Origin: Paractinoplanes deccanensis
Lineage (GTDB): Bacteria; Actinomycetota; Actinomycetes; Mycobacteriales; Micromonosporaceae
Assembly (NCBI RefSeq): GCF_016862115.1
Contig: NZ_BOMI01000121.1
Coordinates: 39,851 to 103,850 of the forward strand
DNA: 64,000 nucleotides
Reading direction: 5' to 3'
Shown: in pieces, positions 25,196 through 33,571 of the stretch
Position numbering within the stretch: the first letter of the stretch is position 1
How the letters are laid out: the number at the start of each line of letters is the position of its first letter
Program-made: the position numbers and the translations under genes
The notes under the pieces: generated by a model
Told to the model about the DNA's origin: nothing
The model's database searches: none
What the model saw: the letters and a program-made list of their open reading frames with translations, nothing else

Positions 25196-26365
25196 ATGCG
25201 CACCGCAGCCCCCGATCAGCCCGCCCGCAAGCGCCCGAAGGACCGCAAGGCCCAGCTCGCCACCGCCGCGGCGGAGCTGTTCTGCGAGCGTGGCTACCAC
25301 GGTGTCGGGCTCGGTGACATCGCCACCGCCGTCGGCATCAGCGGACCGGCGATCTACCGCCACTTCGACAGCAAGTACGCGATGCTCGTCCACGCCACGC
25401 GGCAGCTGATGGACGCGGTGCTGAGCGCCACCGACCTGCCCGGCGCGCACCTCGACGAGCTGTTCGGCGTCCTCGCCCGGCTGGCAGTGGAGCACCGGCG
25501 GGTCGGCGGGCTCTACCAGTGGGAGTGGCGCTACCTCGACCACCGCGACCGGGCCGGGTTCCGGCGGGACCTCGGCACCTTGTTCGAGCGGCTGAGCAGC
25601 CGCATCGCCGCCAAGCGCCGCGACCTAACCGGCGCTGACGTGGACGCGCTGGTCCGGGCCGTGCTCAGCGTGTTCGGCAGCCTCTCCACCCATCGCGCGC
25701 CGATCGCCAAGGGCCGCGCCGAGCAGATGCTTCCCCGCATGGCCTGGGCCGTGGTGTCCGCCCAGCCGCCCACGCCGTCGTACGTCCAGGACAGTCCCTT
25801 CGACGAGGTGCGGGTGGGCACCCGCCGCGAGATCATCCTGGCCGAGTCCGTGCGGCTGTTCCGCGAGCACGGCTATCACGGCGTCAGCCTCGACCAGATC
25901 GGCCTCGCCTCGGGCATCAACGCGTCGAGTGTGTACCGCTACTTCCCCGGCAAGGCCGACATCCTCGCGGCCGCCTTCTACCGAGCCTCGGCGCGGGTCG
26001 CCGACGCGACGCTCACGGCGCTGAACGGCGCGGCCGGCGACGAGGACGCGTTGCGCCGCCTTGCGGAGTCGTACGTGAACCTCACGTTCGAGCGCGCCGA
26101 CCTGGTCTCGGTCTACCTCTCCGAGTTCAACAACCTGCCCGCCGCCGACCGGCACGAGCTCCGCAAGGCGCAGCGCCTGCACGTCGAGGAATGGGTGCAG
26201 CTCCTGCTGCTGCTGCGCCCGGGTCTCCAGCCGCCCGAGGCGCGCGTGCTGGTGCACGCCGCGCTCAACGTGGTGACCGACCTGAGCCGCTGGGTGCGCT
26301 TCGACCGCCGCTCGCGCATGGACGAGCACCTCACCGGCCTCATGCTGACCATCCTGGCGTCCTGA
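25196..26365 (+). CDS. Double-headed TetR regulator
   Basis: This 389-residue protein contains two complete TetR units. The first HTH (LATAAAELFCERGYHG... ISGPAIYRHFDSK) is at about residues 18-66. The second (ILAESVRLFREHGYHG... INASSVYRYFPGK) begins near residue 212. Each is followed by a helical ligand-type domain. Such fused regulators occur near lipid-degradation genes in actinobacteria. A single chain could bind adjacent half-sites without dimerising. It is divergent from fadA-fadB and precedes the MpaB-like/ligase operon, so it is a good candidate regulator for both. The start is uncertain: the ATG at 25196 is preferred, and 25169 would add nine residues. Confidence 0.85.
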   Translation: MRTAAPDQPARKRPKDRKAQLATAAAELFCERGYHGVGLGDIATAVGISGPAIYRHFDSKYAMLVHATRQLMDAVLSATDLPGAHLDELFGVLARLAVEHRRVGGLYQWEWRYLDHRDRAGFRRDLGTLFERLSSRIAAKRRDLTGADVDALVRAVLSVFGSLSTHRAPIAKGRAEQMLPRMAWAVVSAQPPTPSYVQDSPFDEVRVGTRREIILAESVRLFREHGYHGVSLDQIGLASGINASSVYRYFPGKADILAAAFYRASARVADATLTALNGAAGDEDALRRLAESYVNLTFERADLVSVYLSEFNNLPAADRHELRKAQRLHVEEWVQLLLLLRPGLQPPEARVLVHAALNVVTDLSRWVRFDRRSRMDEHLTGLMLTILAS

Positions 26366-26424
26366 AAAGTTAGCCGGAATTCGCATCATCCTGACGTCGA
26401 AGTAGCACCATATGAACGCGGGTC

Positions 26425-26445
26425 TACCGTAAGAAGTTAATCGCC
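26425..26445. promoter_or_regulatory. Candidate TTAACTT operator before MpaB-like/FadD operon
   Basis: Read on the minus strand, this site is GGCGATTAACTTCTTACGGTA, similar to the element at 25109-25124. It lies 16-36 bases upstream of the first oxygenase start. A shorter related sequence (GCTAACTTTTC on the minus strand) lies near 26364-26375. These are proposed binding sites for the double-TetR protein. Confidence 0.3.
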
Positions 26446-26460
26446 GTTTACAGTGCCGAC

Positions 26461-27273
26461 ATGAACGTCGGTCGGTTCGGCGACGACGCGGTGATCCGTC
26501 GCGTGGCGAGCGAGGGACTCCTGCTCGCCGGCGGCGGGCGCGCCACGCTGCTCCAGATCGCCCACCCGGCCGTGGCCCGCGGCGTCTTCGAGCACAGCAC
26601 CTTCGCCGAGCGGCCGCTCGACCGGTTGCGGGCGACCCTGACCTACGTCTACGCCGTGCTCTTCGGCACCGAGGCCGAGGCCGCGACGGTCAGCCGGGCC
26701 GTGCACGCCCTGCACTCCCGGGTCACCGGCCCCGGCTACCGGGCCAACGACCCGGACCTCCAGGTCTGGGTCAACGCCACCCTCTACGACACCGCGATCC
26801 TGATCTACGAACGCGCCTTCGGGCCGCTGCGCCCCGCGGAGGCCGCCGACTGCTACGAGCAGTACGGCGTGCTGGCCACCGCGATCGGGTGCCCACCCGG
26901 TGCCTGGCCCGCCTCGCGGACGGCCTTCCGGCGCTACTACGACGACACCCTCGCGCGGCTGCGCGTCGGCGACGAGGCCCGGCAGATCGCCACCGCGCTG
27001 CTGCGGCCCCGGGACCTGCCCGTCGCGCTGCGCCCGGCGATGCCGGTCCTCCGCTTCGTCACCGTCGGACTGCTCCCGGCCGCGATCCGGGCCGGGTACG
27101 GCTACACCTGGACGGCCGGGCACCAGCGCCGGCTCGACCGCGCCGCCGCGCTCACCGCGGCGGTCTACCCGCGGCTGCCGTCCCGGCTGCGGGTGCTCCC
27201 GAGGGATCTCTACCTGCACGACCTCCGCCGGCGGCTCGGACGCCGGCGGCACCCGCTCGCGGCCAACGGCTAA
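26461..27273 (+). CDS. DUF2236 / MpaB-Lcp-type oxygenase (copy 1)
   Basis: This 270-residue DUF2236 protein has the family signature LLQIAHPAVARGVFEHSTF and the R55-x3-T59 pair in PLDRLRATLTYVYAVLFG. Histidines H82/H85 follow in RAVHALHSRVTG. Characterised relatives include latex-clearing protein Lcp, a b-type haem dioxygenase that cleaves polyisoprene, and fungal MpaB', which cleaves a farnesyl chain. Both cut a C=C bond to give an aldehyde or acid. It is the first gene of an operon with an acyl-CoA ligase 10 bases downstream, which suits activation of the cleavage product. It lacks the signal peptide of Lcp and is shorter (about 400 in Lcp). Confidence 0.82.
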   Translation: MNVGRFGDDAVIRRVASEGLLLAGGGRATLLQIAHPAVARGVFEHSTFAERPLDRLRATLTYVYAVLFGTEAEAATVSRAVHALHSRVTGPGYRANDPDLQVWVNATLYDTAILIYERAFGPLRPAEAADCYEQYGVLATAIGCPPGAWPASRTAFRRYYDDTLARLRVGDEARQIATALLRPRDLPVALRPAMPVLRFVTVGLLPAAIRAGYGYTWTAGHQRRLDRAAALTAAVYPRLPSRLRVLPRDLYLHDLRRRLGRRRHPLAANG

Positions 27274-27283
27274 GGAGCCACTC

Positions 27284-29065
27284 ATGGACCCGCTCGACAT
27301 CGCTGCTGGGCTGACCGTCCCCGCCCTGCTGCACCGCAACGCGACCGAACACCCGGACCGGCCGGCGCTCAGCGTGCTCGGCAAGCCGGAGACGCTCACC
27401 TGGCGGCAGCTGCGCGACGAGGTGGCGGCCCTGGCGCGCGGCCTCGCCGACCTGGGCCTGCGGCCGGGCGACCGCATGCTCATCATGATGTCGAGCCGGC
27501 CCGAGCACTGGCTGGTCGACCTGGCCGCCGCGCATCTCGGCGCGGTGCCGTCCACCGTGTACGCCACGCTGCCGCCCGCGCAGCTCGAATACCTCGCCCG
27601 GCACAGCCAGGCGACCGTCGTCGTGCTGGAGGGGGCCCAGGAGCTCGAGCGCTGGGAGCCCATCCTGCCCGCGCTGCCGGCCGTCCAGCACGTGGTGGTC
27701 GTCGAGGGCACCTCCCACGTCTCGCTGCGCGCCGTCGCCGATCGCGGGGCGGCGCTGCACCGCGAGGACCCGTCGGCCTTCGAGAAGGCCTGGCGGGACG
27801 TGCGGCCGGAGCAGCCGGTCACGCTGCTCTACACGTCGGGCACCACGGGCGACCCGAAGGGCGTCCTGCTGAGCCACCACAACGTCGTCTACCAGTCGGT
27901 CGTGCTGGAGCAGACCGTCGAGACGCCGCCCCACTCGCCGTCGCTGGCCTACCTGCCGCTGGCGCACATCGCCGAACGGATGCTCGGCGTCTACAACCCG
28001 ATCTACCGCGCCGGGCACGTGACCATCTGCCCCGACCCGGCGCAGCTGCTGGCCGGCCTGGTGGCGCTGCGGCCGGTCTCGTTCTTCGGGGTCCCGCGCA
28101 TCTGGGAGAAGATGGCGGCCGGCGTCGAGGCGCAGCTGTCCCAGGCGCCGGAGTCGGTGCGCTCGGCCGTCGCGGCGGCCCGGGCGGTGGCGCTGGAGGC
28201 CTACCACCTGCGCGCCGCCGAGAAGCCGGTGCCGGAGGACCTCGCCGCCCGCCTGGCCGCCGTGGACGAGGCGGTGCTGAAGCCGATCCGGGCGCGTCTG
28301 GGCCTGGACAACATGATCTGGGCGGGCAGCGGGGCGGCGCCCATCCCCGTCGAGGTCCTGCACAGCCTGGCAAGCATCGGGGTCGACGTGCTCGAGGTGT
28401 GGGGCATGACCGAGACGACGGGCACGGCGACGATCAACACCCCTGACCACTTCCGTACGGGCACCGTCGGGCGCCCCAATCCGGGGATGGAGGTCGCGCT
28501 CGCGGACGACGGCGAGATCCTGGTGCGCGGCCCGCTGGTGTGCCTCGGCTACCTCAGGCCGGACGGCGGCGTCGAGCCGGTGACCGACGCCGGCGGCTGG
28601 CTGGCCACCGGCGACGTCGGCACGCTCGACGACGAGGGCTACCTGACCATCACGGACCGCAAGAAGGAGCTCATCATCACGTCCAGCGGCAAGAACATCT
28701 CGCCGGCGCGCGTCGAGAGCCTGCTGCGGGCCCACCCGCTGATCGCCCAGGCCGTGGCGATCGGCGACCGCCGGCCGTACGTCACGGCCCTGATCGTGCT
28801 CGACGAGGAGACGCTGCCGGCCTTCTCGTCGCGGCGGCTGCCGGCGGCGGCCACCGACCCCGGCGTGCTGGCCCAGATCGCTGCGGCGGTGGAGGCGGCG
28901 AACAGCAAGCTGTCCCGGCCCGAGCAGGTGAAGACGTTCCGCGTCCTGCCGTCGGCGTGGACCCCGGAGAGCGGCGAGCTGACACCCACCCTGAAGCTGC
29001 GCCGCCGCGTCGTCGCCGAACGCCACGCCGGCGCCATCACGGAGCTGTACGCGGACAGCCGCTGA
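27284..29065 (+). CDS. fadD: AMP-forming acyl-CoA synthetase (FadD-like)
   Basis: This 593-residue adenylate-forming ligase has the AMP-binding motif LLYTSGTTGDPKGV near residue 180. The segment VEVWGMTETTG, the hinge and GWLATGDVGTLDDEGYLTITDRKKELIITSSGKNISP at the C-terminal lid follow. The GKNISP pattern and the length fit long-chain FadD15-like ligases. It converts a carboxylic acid, ATP and CoA to acyl-CoA. The ATG at 27284 has AGGAG nine bases upstream. It is transcribed with the DUF2236 oxygenase and ends at a hairpin terminator facing the second oxygenase gene. Confidence 0.92.
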   Translation: MDPLDIAAGLTVPALLHRNATEHPDRPALSVLGKPETLTWRQLRDEVAALARGLADLGLRPGDRMLIMMSSRPEHWLVDLAAAHLGAVPSTVYATLPPAQLEYLARHSQATVVVLEGAQELERWEPILPALPAVQHVVVVEGTSHVSLRAVADRGAALHREDPSAFEKAWRDVRPEQPVTLLYTSGTTGDPKGVLLSHHNVVYQSVVLEQTVETPPHSPSLAYLPLAHIAERMLGVYNPIYRAGHVTICPDPAQLLAGLVALRPVSFFGVPRIWEKMAAGVEAQLSQAPESVRSAVAAARAVALEAYHLRAAEKPVPEDLAARLAAVDEAVLKPIRARLGLDNMIWAGSGAAPIPVEVLHSLASIGVDVLEVWGMTETTGTATINTPDHFRTGTVGRPNPGMEVALADDGEILVRGPLVCLGYLRPDGGVEPVTDAGGWLATGDVGTLDDEGYLTITDRKKELIITSSGKNISPARVESLLRAHPLIAQAVAIGDRRPYVTALIVLDEETLPAFSSRRLPAAATDPGVLAQIAAAVEAANSKLSRPEQVKTFRVLPSAWTPESGELTPTLKLRRRVVAERHAGAITELYADSR

Positions 29066-29078
29066 GGCGCCGGCCGAG

Positions 29079-29116
29079 CAGCGGTGGCGCGGTCCCGGGC
29101 GGCCGGGCCACCGCTG
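29079..29116. terminator. Bidirectional hairpin between FadD-like and second MpaB-like genes
   Basis: CAGCGGTGGC pairs perfectly with GCCACCGCTG (10-base stem, 18-base loop) between convergent gene ends. No U-tract follows, as is usual in GC-rich actinobacteria. Confidence 0.65.
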
Positions 29117-29120
29117 GGTC

Positions 29121-30011
29121 TCAGGGGCGGCGGCGGAACTCCGGCGGCAGGCCGGCGGGCGGGGGAGGCGCGCCGAGGTCCGACGGCTCGTATCCGTCGG
29201 GATAGCCGGGATACGTGCGGTTGTGGCGCGCGACGCCCAGCACGGAGCGGCGGCGGGGCGGAAAGAAACGCAGCGCGTGGGCGCGGGTTCGCAGGCCGGT
29301 GGACGCCAGCCGGGTCACCCAGGCGGGCGCCGGGTCGAAGCCGAACGCGCGCAGCATCGGCTCGTCGAGCATGCCGCGCACGCCGAGCCGGGCCGCGGGC
29401 CGCAGGAACGGCGGGAACCACGCGGCGAACAGGTTCACCGTGTAGTCGCCGATCTCCCGGTTCGCTGCGCTGTGCACGAAGTGCTCCTCCTCGTACGCCT
29501 GCTTGAAGCTCTGGAACTGCTCGTAGCCGCCGGGAATGTCGCGCACGCCCAGGCGCCTGCCGACCTCGCGGTAGTAGTGGAAGGCCGCCAGGCGCTCGTT
29601 GTCGTGCAGGCGGCGCCAGCCGAAGCGGTCGAGCCAGGCGATCGGGTCGTACACGAAGGTGGAGAGCACGTAGAGCATGTCGTCGTTGCTGATGGCGTAG
29701 TGCCCGTGCGCGCGGTTGACAACGCGCAGCGCCTCCTTGCCGCGCGGGGAGTCGTAGCCGTGCGCGGCCATCTCGGCCATCAGCAGGGCGGTGTCGTCGT
29801 AACGGCGCTGCGGGCGGTCGCGGAACTCGCCGGTGGCGGCCAGCAGCCGCGAGATGCTCGGCACGCAGTAGGTGCGCAAGAGCGCGAACTCCAGCGCCCG
29901 CGTGTAGTCCCACGGGAAGTCCAGGCCGGCGGAGAGCTGGTAGATCTCCAGGTGGTCGCGCTCGGGGTGCAGCGCGGCGATCCGGTGGGCGATCTCGTAG
30001 CGGTGGCTCAC
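29121..30011 (-). CDS. DUF2236 / MpaB-Lcp-type oxygenase (copy 2)
   Basis: This 296-residue DUF2236 protein is from a different subgroup than copy 1. R70-x3-T74 (RRYDDTALL) is followed by NRAHGHYAIS with H104 exactly 30 residues after T74. From memory, the Lcp haem-site residues R164, T168 and H198 have the same spacing. A conserved DDMLYVLSTFVYDPIAWLDRFGW stretch is shared by actinobacterial members. It is predicted to be a haem oxygenase acting on a hydrophobic substrate. The GTG at 30011 follows AGGAGG. It is divergent from a GntR gene across a 15-base repeat element that recurs at the aldehyde dehydrogenase promoter. Confidence 0.8.
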   Translation of the reverse strand: MSHRYEIAHRIAALHPERDHLEIYQLSAGLDFPWDYTRALEFALLRTYCVPSISRLLAATGEFRDRPQRRYDDTALLMAEMAAHGYDSPRGKEALRVVNRAHGHYAISNDDMLYVLSTFVYDPIAWLDRFGWRRLHDNERLAAFHYYREVGRRLGVRDIPGGYEQFQSFKQAYEEEHFVHSAANREIGDYTVNLFAAWFPPFLRPAARLGVRGMLDEPMLRAFGFDPAPAWVTRLASTGLRTRAHALRFFPPRRRSVLGVARHNRTYPGYPDGYEPSDLGAPPPPAGLPPEFRRRP

Positions 30012-30024
30012 AGGCGTACCTCCT

Positions 30025-30039
30025 ATTTGATATTTGATA
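30025..30039. promoter_or_regulatory. GntR operator candidate, copy 1
   Basis: ATTTGATATTTGATA is a tandem of two TTTGATA units with a 7-base period. It lies in the 38-base gap between the divergent oxygenase and gntR starts. It overlaps the region where both promoters must lie and is identical to the copy at 32281-32295. It is strikingly AT-rich for this genome. Confidence 0.75.
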
Positions 30040-30049
30040 GGCTCGGCCG

Positions 30050-30700
30050 GTGAACAGACCTCAGCTCGCCGAGGAGGTCGCGGCGGAGCTCCGCTCGCGC
30101 ATCATGTCGGGGGAGCTGAGGCCCGGTGCGCGCATCCGCCTCGAAGAGGTCGCCGGCCGGCTCGGCGTCAGCATCACCCCGGTCCGCGAGGCGCTGCTGA
30201 CCCTGCGCGGCGAGGACATGGTGGAGTTGCAGCCCCGCAAGGGATACGTGGTCGCCCCGCTGGAGCGGCAGGACGTCCTCGACCTCTTCCAGTTGCAGGG
30301 CGACATCGCCGGCGAGCTCGCCGCCCGCGTCGCGGCCCGCATCACCGAGGCCGGCCTCGACCAGCTGATCGCCGCCAACCGCAAGCTGACCCGCTCGCGC
30401 CGCGCGGCCGACGTCGAGCAGCTCGAGTACGAGTTCCACCGCACCATCAACCGCATGGCCGAGGCGCGCAAGCTGAGCTGGTTCCTGCACACCGCCACCA
30501 GATACACCCCGGCCCGCTTCTACGCCACCGACGCGGGCTGGCGCGAGGGCATGCGGACCGCGCACGACGAGCTGCTGGCCGCCTTCGAGTCGCACGACGC
30601 CGACAAGGCCCGCACGGTGATGACCCGCCACTTCACCGACGGCGCCGAGCGCCTCGTCACCCACCTGGAAAAGCTGGGCGTCTGGGACCCGCCGGCCTGA
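30050..30700 (+). CDS. GntR-family (FadR/FCD subfamily) regulator
   Basis: This 216-residue protein has an N-terminal winged HTH (IMSGELRPGARIRLEEVAGRLGVS... TPVREALLTL) at residues about 15-60 and an all-helical FCD effector domain (EYEFHRTINRMAEARKLSWFL contains the characteristic ExxFHR-like stretch). FCD regulators sense acids or acyl derivatives. The GTG at 30050 is directly after the repeat operator. The same operator occurs before the aldehyde dehydrogenase and acyl-CoA dehydrogenase genes, so all four promoters are probably one regulon. Confidence 0.88.
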   Translation: MNRPQLAEEVAAELRSRIMSGELRPGARIRLEEVAGRLGVSITPVREALLTLRGEDMVELQPRKGYVVAPLERQDVLDLFQLQGDIAGELAARVAARITEAGLDQLIAANRKLTRSRRAADVEQLEYEFHRTINRMAEARKLSWFLHTATRYTPARFYATDAGWREGMRTAHDELLAAFESHDADKARTVMTRHFTDGAERLVTHLEKLGVWDPPA

Positions 30701-30724
30701 CAGCGCCCGCACCCGTCACCTCCT

Positions 30725-30753
30725 CCCGCCACGACCCCTCATCGAGTGGCGGG
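30725..30753. terminator. Bidirectional hairpin between gntR and aldehyde dehydrogenase
   Basis: CCCGCCAC pairs with GTGGCGGG (8-base perfect stem, 13-base loop) between two convergent genes. It can serve both strands. Confidence 0.6.
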
Positions 30754-30764
30754 CGCGCGGGCCG

Positions 30765-32201
30765 TCATGCGCCGGGGGCCGTGCCGTGTCGCTTGCCCGC
30801 GTGCCGGAAGCGGAACGCCGCGCGGGCGCGGGCGAGGGCCGTGGCGCTGCGGTCGAGCCGCATCAGGTCGATCGGCGGGGCGAAGCGTTGCCGCGTCATC
30901 GATTGGGCCCGGCTGAACTCGCGCAGCCCGTCCGCGCCGTGCACCCGGCCGAAGCCGGAGTCGCCGATCCCGCCGAACGGCAGCGCCGGCACGGCAGCGA
31001 ACCCGAGCACCGAGTTGACGGACACCGCACCGGTGCGCAGCCGCCGGGCGACCGCGACCGCGCGCCGCCGGTCCCGCGAGAACACCGACGCGGCCAGGCC
31101 GTAGCGGGTCGCGTTCGCCCGCTCGATCGCCTCGTCCAGGTCGGCCACCGCGTTCACGACGAGCGTCGGGCCGAACGTCTCCTCGGTCACGGCCGGGTTG
31201 TCCTCCGGCACCCCGGCCAGCACGACCGGCATGACGTACGGCGGCTGGACCGACTCGACACCGCCCACGACCGGCCGCGCGCCCGCCTCGATCGCGGCGC
31301 TCACGTGCCGCCGCACGATCTCGACCTGGGCCGGCGTGGTCATGCGGCCGTACGGGCCGTCCCGCTCGCCCGGGCGCACCCCCTCGGCGAGCGCGGTCAA
31401 GCGCGCGAGGAAGTCGTCGTAGACCTGCCGGACCACGTAGACACGCTCGACACCGGCGCAGGTCTGCCCCGCGTTGCCGAAGCCCCCGAAGGCCGCCGCC
31501 CGGCAGGCCGCCTCGAGGTCCGCGTCGGCCGCGACGATCATCGCGTCCTTGCCGCCACCCTCGATGACGATCGGCGTGAGCGTCTCGGCGCACGCGGCCA
31601 TCACCTTGCGCCCGGTGGCGGCCGACCCGGTGAACGTCACCTTGTCGGCCCCGGCCCGGCACAGCGCCGCTCCGGCCGAGCCGTCACCCGTCACCACCTG
31701 GAGCACCGGCTGCGGCCCCGGCCACGCGGCGGCAAGCCACTCACCGGTGCGGGGAGTGAGCTCGCTCGGCTTGAAGACCACGGCGTTGCCCGCCGCGAGC
31801 GCCGACGCGATCGCCCCGAGCGGCGTGTAGACCGGGTAGTTCCACGGCCCGATGGCGCCCACCACCCCGAGCGGGTGGTACTCCACGGTGGACGCCTGGT
31901 TGGCGGCGAGCAGCCCGCTCGGCACCCGGCGCCGGCGAAGGACCCGCTGCGCGTTCCGGGCGGACCAGTCCAGGTTCTCGACGGCGAGCATCACTTCGAG
32001 GACGGCGTCGGCGCTCGGCTTGCCCGTCTCCGCCGAGATGACGGCGGCCAGGTCGTCGATGCCCGCCGCGATCGCGTGCTTGAAGGCCAGCAGCCGTTCA
32101 CGCCGCCCGTGGAAGCCCAGCCCGCCCCACCACGCCGCGGCCCCGCGCGCCCGCTGGACCGCGGCCTCGACCGTCCCCTGCTCGCCGAGCGTTGCCGTCA
32201 T
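30765..32201 (-). CDS. NAD(P)-dependent aldehyde dehydrogenase
   Basis: This 478-residue aldehyde dehydrogenase has the N-site PWNYPVYTPLGAIASALAAGN and KPSELTP. The catalytic glutamate is in IEGGGKDAM (the usual ELGGK is altered to EGGGK), and the nucleophile cysteine is in GNAGQTCAGVERV. TEETFGPTL and LPFGGIGDSGFGR follow. It is similar to succinate-semialdehyde or aliphatic aldehyde dehydrogenases. It could oxidise the aldehyde released by the DUF2236 oxygenases. The ATG at 32201 is preceded by GGAGG. It is divergent from the acyl-CoA dehydrogenase across the second GntR element. Confidence 0.9.
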   Translation of the reverse strand: MTATLGEQGTVEAAVQRARGAAAWWGGLGFHGRRERLLAFKHAIAAGIDDLAAVISAETGKPSADAVLEVMLAVENLDWSARNAQRVLRRRRVPSGLLAANQASTVEYHPLGVVGAIGPWNYPVYTPLGAIASALAAGNAVVFKPSELTPRTGEWLAAAWPGPQPVLQVVTGDGSAGAALCRAGADKVTFTGSAATGRKVMAACAETLTPIVIEGGGKDAMIVAADADLEAACRAAAFGGFGNAGQTCAGVERVYVVRQVYDDFLARLTALAEGVRPGERDGPYGRMTTPAQVEIVRRHVSAAIEAGARPVVGGVESVQPPYVMPVVLAGVPEDNPAVTEETFGPTLVVNAVADLDEAIERANATRYGLAASVFSRDRRRAVAVARRLRTGAVSVNSVLGFAAVPALPFGGIGDSGFGRVHGADGLREFSRAQSMTRQRFAPPIDLMRLDRSATALARARAAFRFRHAGKRHGTAPGA

Positions 32202-32280
32202 GACGCCCTCCTCAGGCGCTCGCAAACCTTCGTCGACCTGTCGCCCGCCGGCGCTGTCACCGCTCGCCACGTCTCGACGG

Positions 32281-32295
32281 ATTTGATATTTGATA
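32281..32295. promoter_or_regulatory. GntR operator candidate, copy 2
   Basis: This ATTTGATATTTGATA is identical over 15 bases to the copy at 30025-30039. It lies between the divergent aldehyde dehydrogenase (start 32201) and acyl-CoA dehydrogenase (start 32343). Two identical AT-rich 15-mers in this GC-rich window, both in divergent promoters of one gene block, are unlikely by chance. Confidence 0.75.
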
Positions 32296-32342
32296 TGCTA
32301 CGTTCGCTGTCAATGCCCGCCACCACCTGCGAAAGGCCGGAC

Positions 32343-33470
32343 ATGGCCATGGATCTCAGTGACGAACAGCGAGCGTTCACGGCGGCCCTGGCGGAATTCG
32401 CCCGCCGTGCGGCCGGCACCCGCGAGCAGCGCGGCCCGAGCCCGCACAACCAGGACCTCTACCAGCGCATGGCCGACCTGGGCTGGCTCGGCGTGGCGAT
32501 CCCCGAGGAGCACGGCGGCGCGGGCGGCGGCATGGTCGACATGTGCCTGTTCCTCGAGCAACTGGGCCACGGCATGATCCCGGCCGGCGGCTTCGCGACC
32601 TCGGCCATCGTGGCCGGCGCGGTCGAGCGCTTCGGCACGGACGCCCAGAAGAAGACCGTCCTCGGCGGTACGGCGGGCGGGCGCGTCTACTCCATCGCGA
32701 TGTCCGAGCCCGGCGCCGGCTCCGACGTGGCGGCCCTGTCCTGCCGTGCCACCGCGGCCCCGGACGGCGGATATGTCGTCGAGGGCCAGAAGACGTGGTG
32801 CTCCAACGCGCACATCGCCGACGCGATCCTGCTCGTCGCCCGCACGGGCGGCAGCCCCGGTGACCACGACGGTCTCACCATGTTCCTGGTGCCGGCCGGC
32901 GCGCAGGGCCTGCGTGTCAGCGGCATCGACACCATGGGCGGCCGGGAGGTGAACGACCTCTACTTCACCGGCTGCCGCCTGCCCGCCGACGCCGTGGTCG
33001 GCCAGGCCGGCGCGGGCTGGAAACAGCTGATGGCCGGTCTCAACCTGGAACGCCTCATTCTGGCGGCCCTGATGCTGGGCACCGCGCGGCGGGCCTTCGA
33101 CGACACCCTCGCGTACATCCGCGAGCGCAAGCAGTTCGGCCGCCCGATCGGCTCGTTCCAGGTGATGCGCCACCGCATCGCCGACCTGGCCACCGAGATC
33201 GAGTGCTGCCGCCTGCTCGTCTACGACACCGCCGAGAAGGTCGACCGCGACCCGGGCCGCGTCCTGCCGCGCGAGAGCTCGATGGTCAAGCTCAAGACCA
33301 CCGAGGTGGCCCGCGAGACGGCGCTGGCCGGCATGCAGATGATGGGCGGCTACGGCTACGCCACCGAGTACGACATGGAGAAGCACGTCCGCGCTACGCT
33401 CATCTCCACGGTCTACGGCGGCACGAGCGAGATCCAGCGCGACATCATCGGCAAGACCTACGGCCTCTGA
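32343..33470 (+). CDS. fadE: Acyl-CoA dehydrogenase (FadE-like)
   Basis: This 375-residue acyl-CoA dehydrogenase has the FAD/substrate motif MSEPGAGSDVAAL and the quinone-side loop KTWCSNAHIAD. YIRERKQFGRPIGSFQ and the C-terminal VYGGTSEIQRDIIGKTYGL follow. The glutamate that acts as base in medium-chain enzymes (YEGTS) is a glycine here. E236 in GLNLERLILA is placed like the isovaleryl-CoA dehydrogenase base, suggesting a branched or unusual acyl substrate. The ATG at 32343 follows GAAAGG; a second ATG is two codons later. It faces araA across a strong hairpin. Confidence 0.9.
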   Translation: MAMDLSDEQRAFTAALAEFARRAAGTREQRGPSPHNQDLYQRMADLGWLGVAIPEEHGGAGGGMVDMCLFLEQLGHGMIPAGGFATSAIVAGAVERFGTDAQKKTVLGGTAGGRVYSIAMSEPGAGSDVAALSCRATAAPDGGYVVEGQKTWCSNAHIADAILLVARTGGSPGDHDGLTMFLVPAGAQGLRVSGIDTMGGREVNDLYFTGCRLPADAVVGQAGAGWKQLMAGLNLERLILAALMLGTARRAFDDTLAYIRERKQFGRPIGSFQVMRHRIADLATEIECCRLLVYDTAEKVDRDPGRVLPRESSMVKLKTTEVARETALAGMQMMGGYGYATEYDMEKHVRATLISTVYGGTSEIQRDIIGKTYGL

Positions 33471-33515
33471 AGTGAACGCCCCTTCGTCTGTGGGCTGTGC
33501 ACTCGTTTGGGGGGG

Positions 33516-33561
33516 CGCGGCGGGCCACGGCCACGGACGGTTGTGGGCGTGGCCCGCCGCG
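33516..33561. terminator. Strong bidirectional hairpin between FadE-like and araA genes
   Basis: CGCGGCGGGCCACG pairs perfectly with CGTGGCCCGCCGCG (14-base stem, 18-base loop) in the gap between two convergent genes. Confidence 0.75.
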
Positions 33562-33571
33562 AGGGGAGTGG

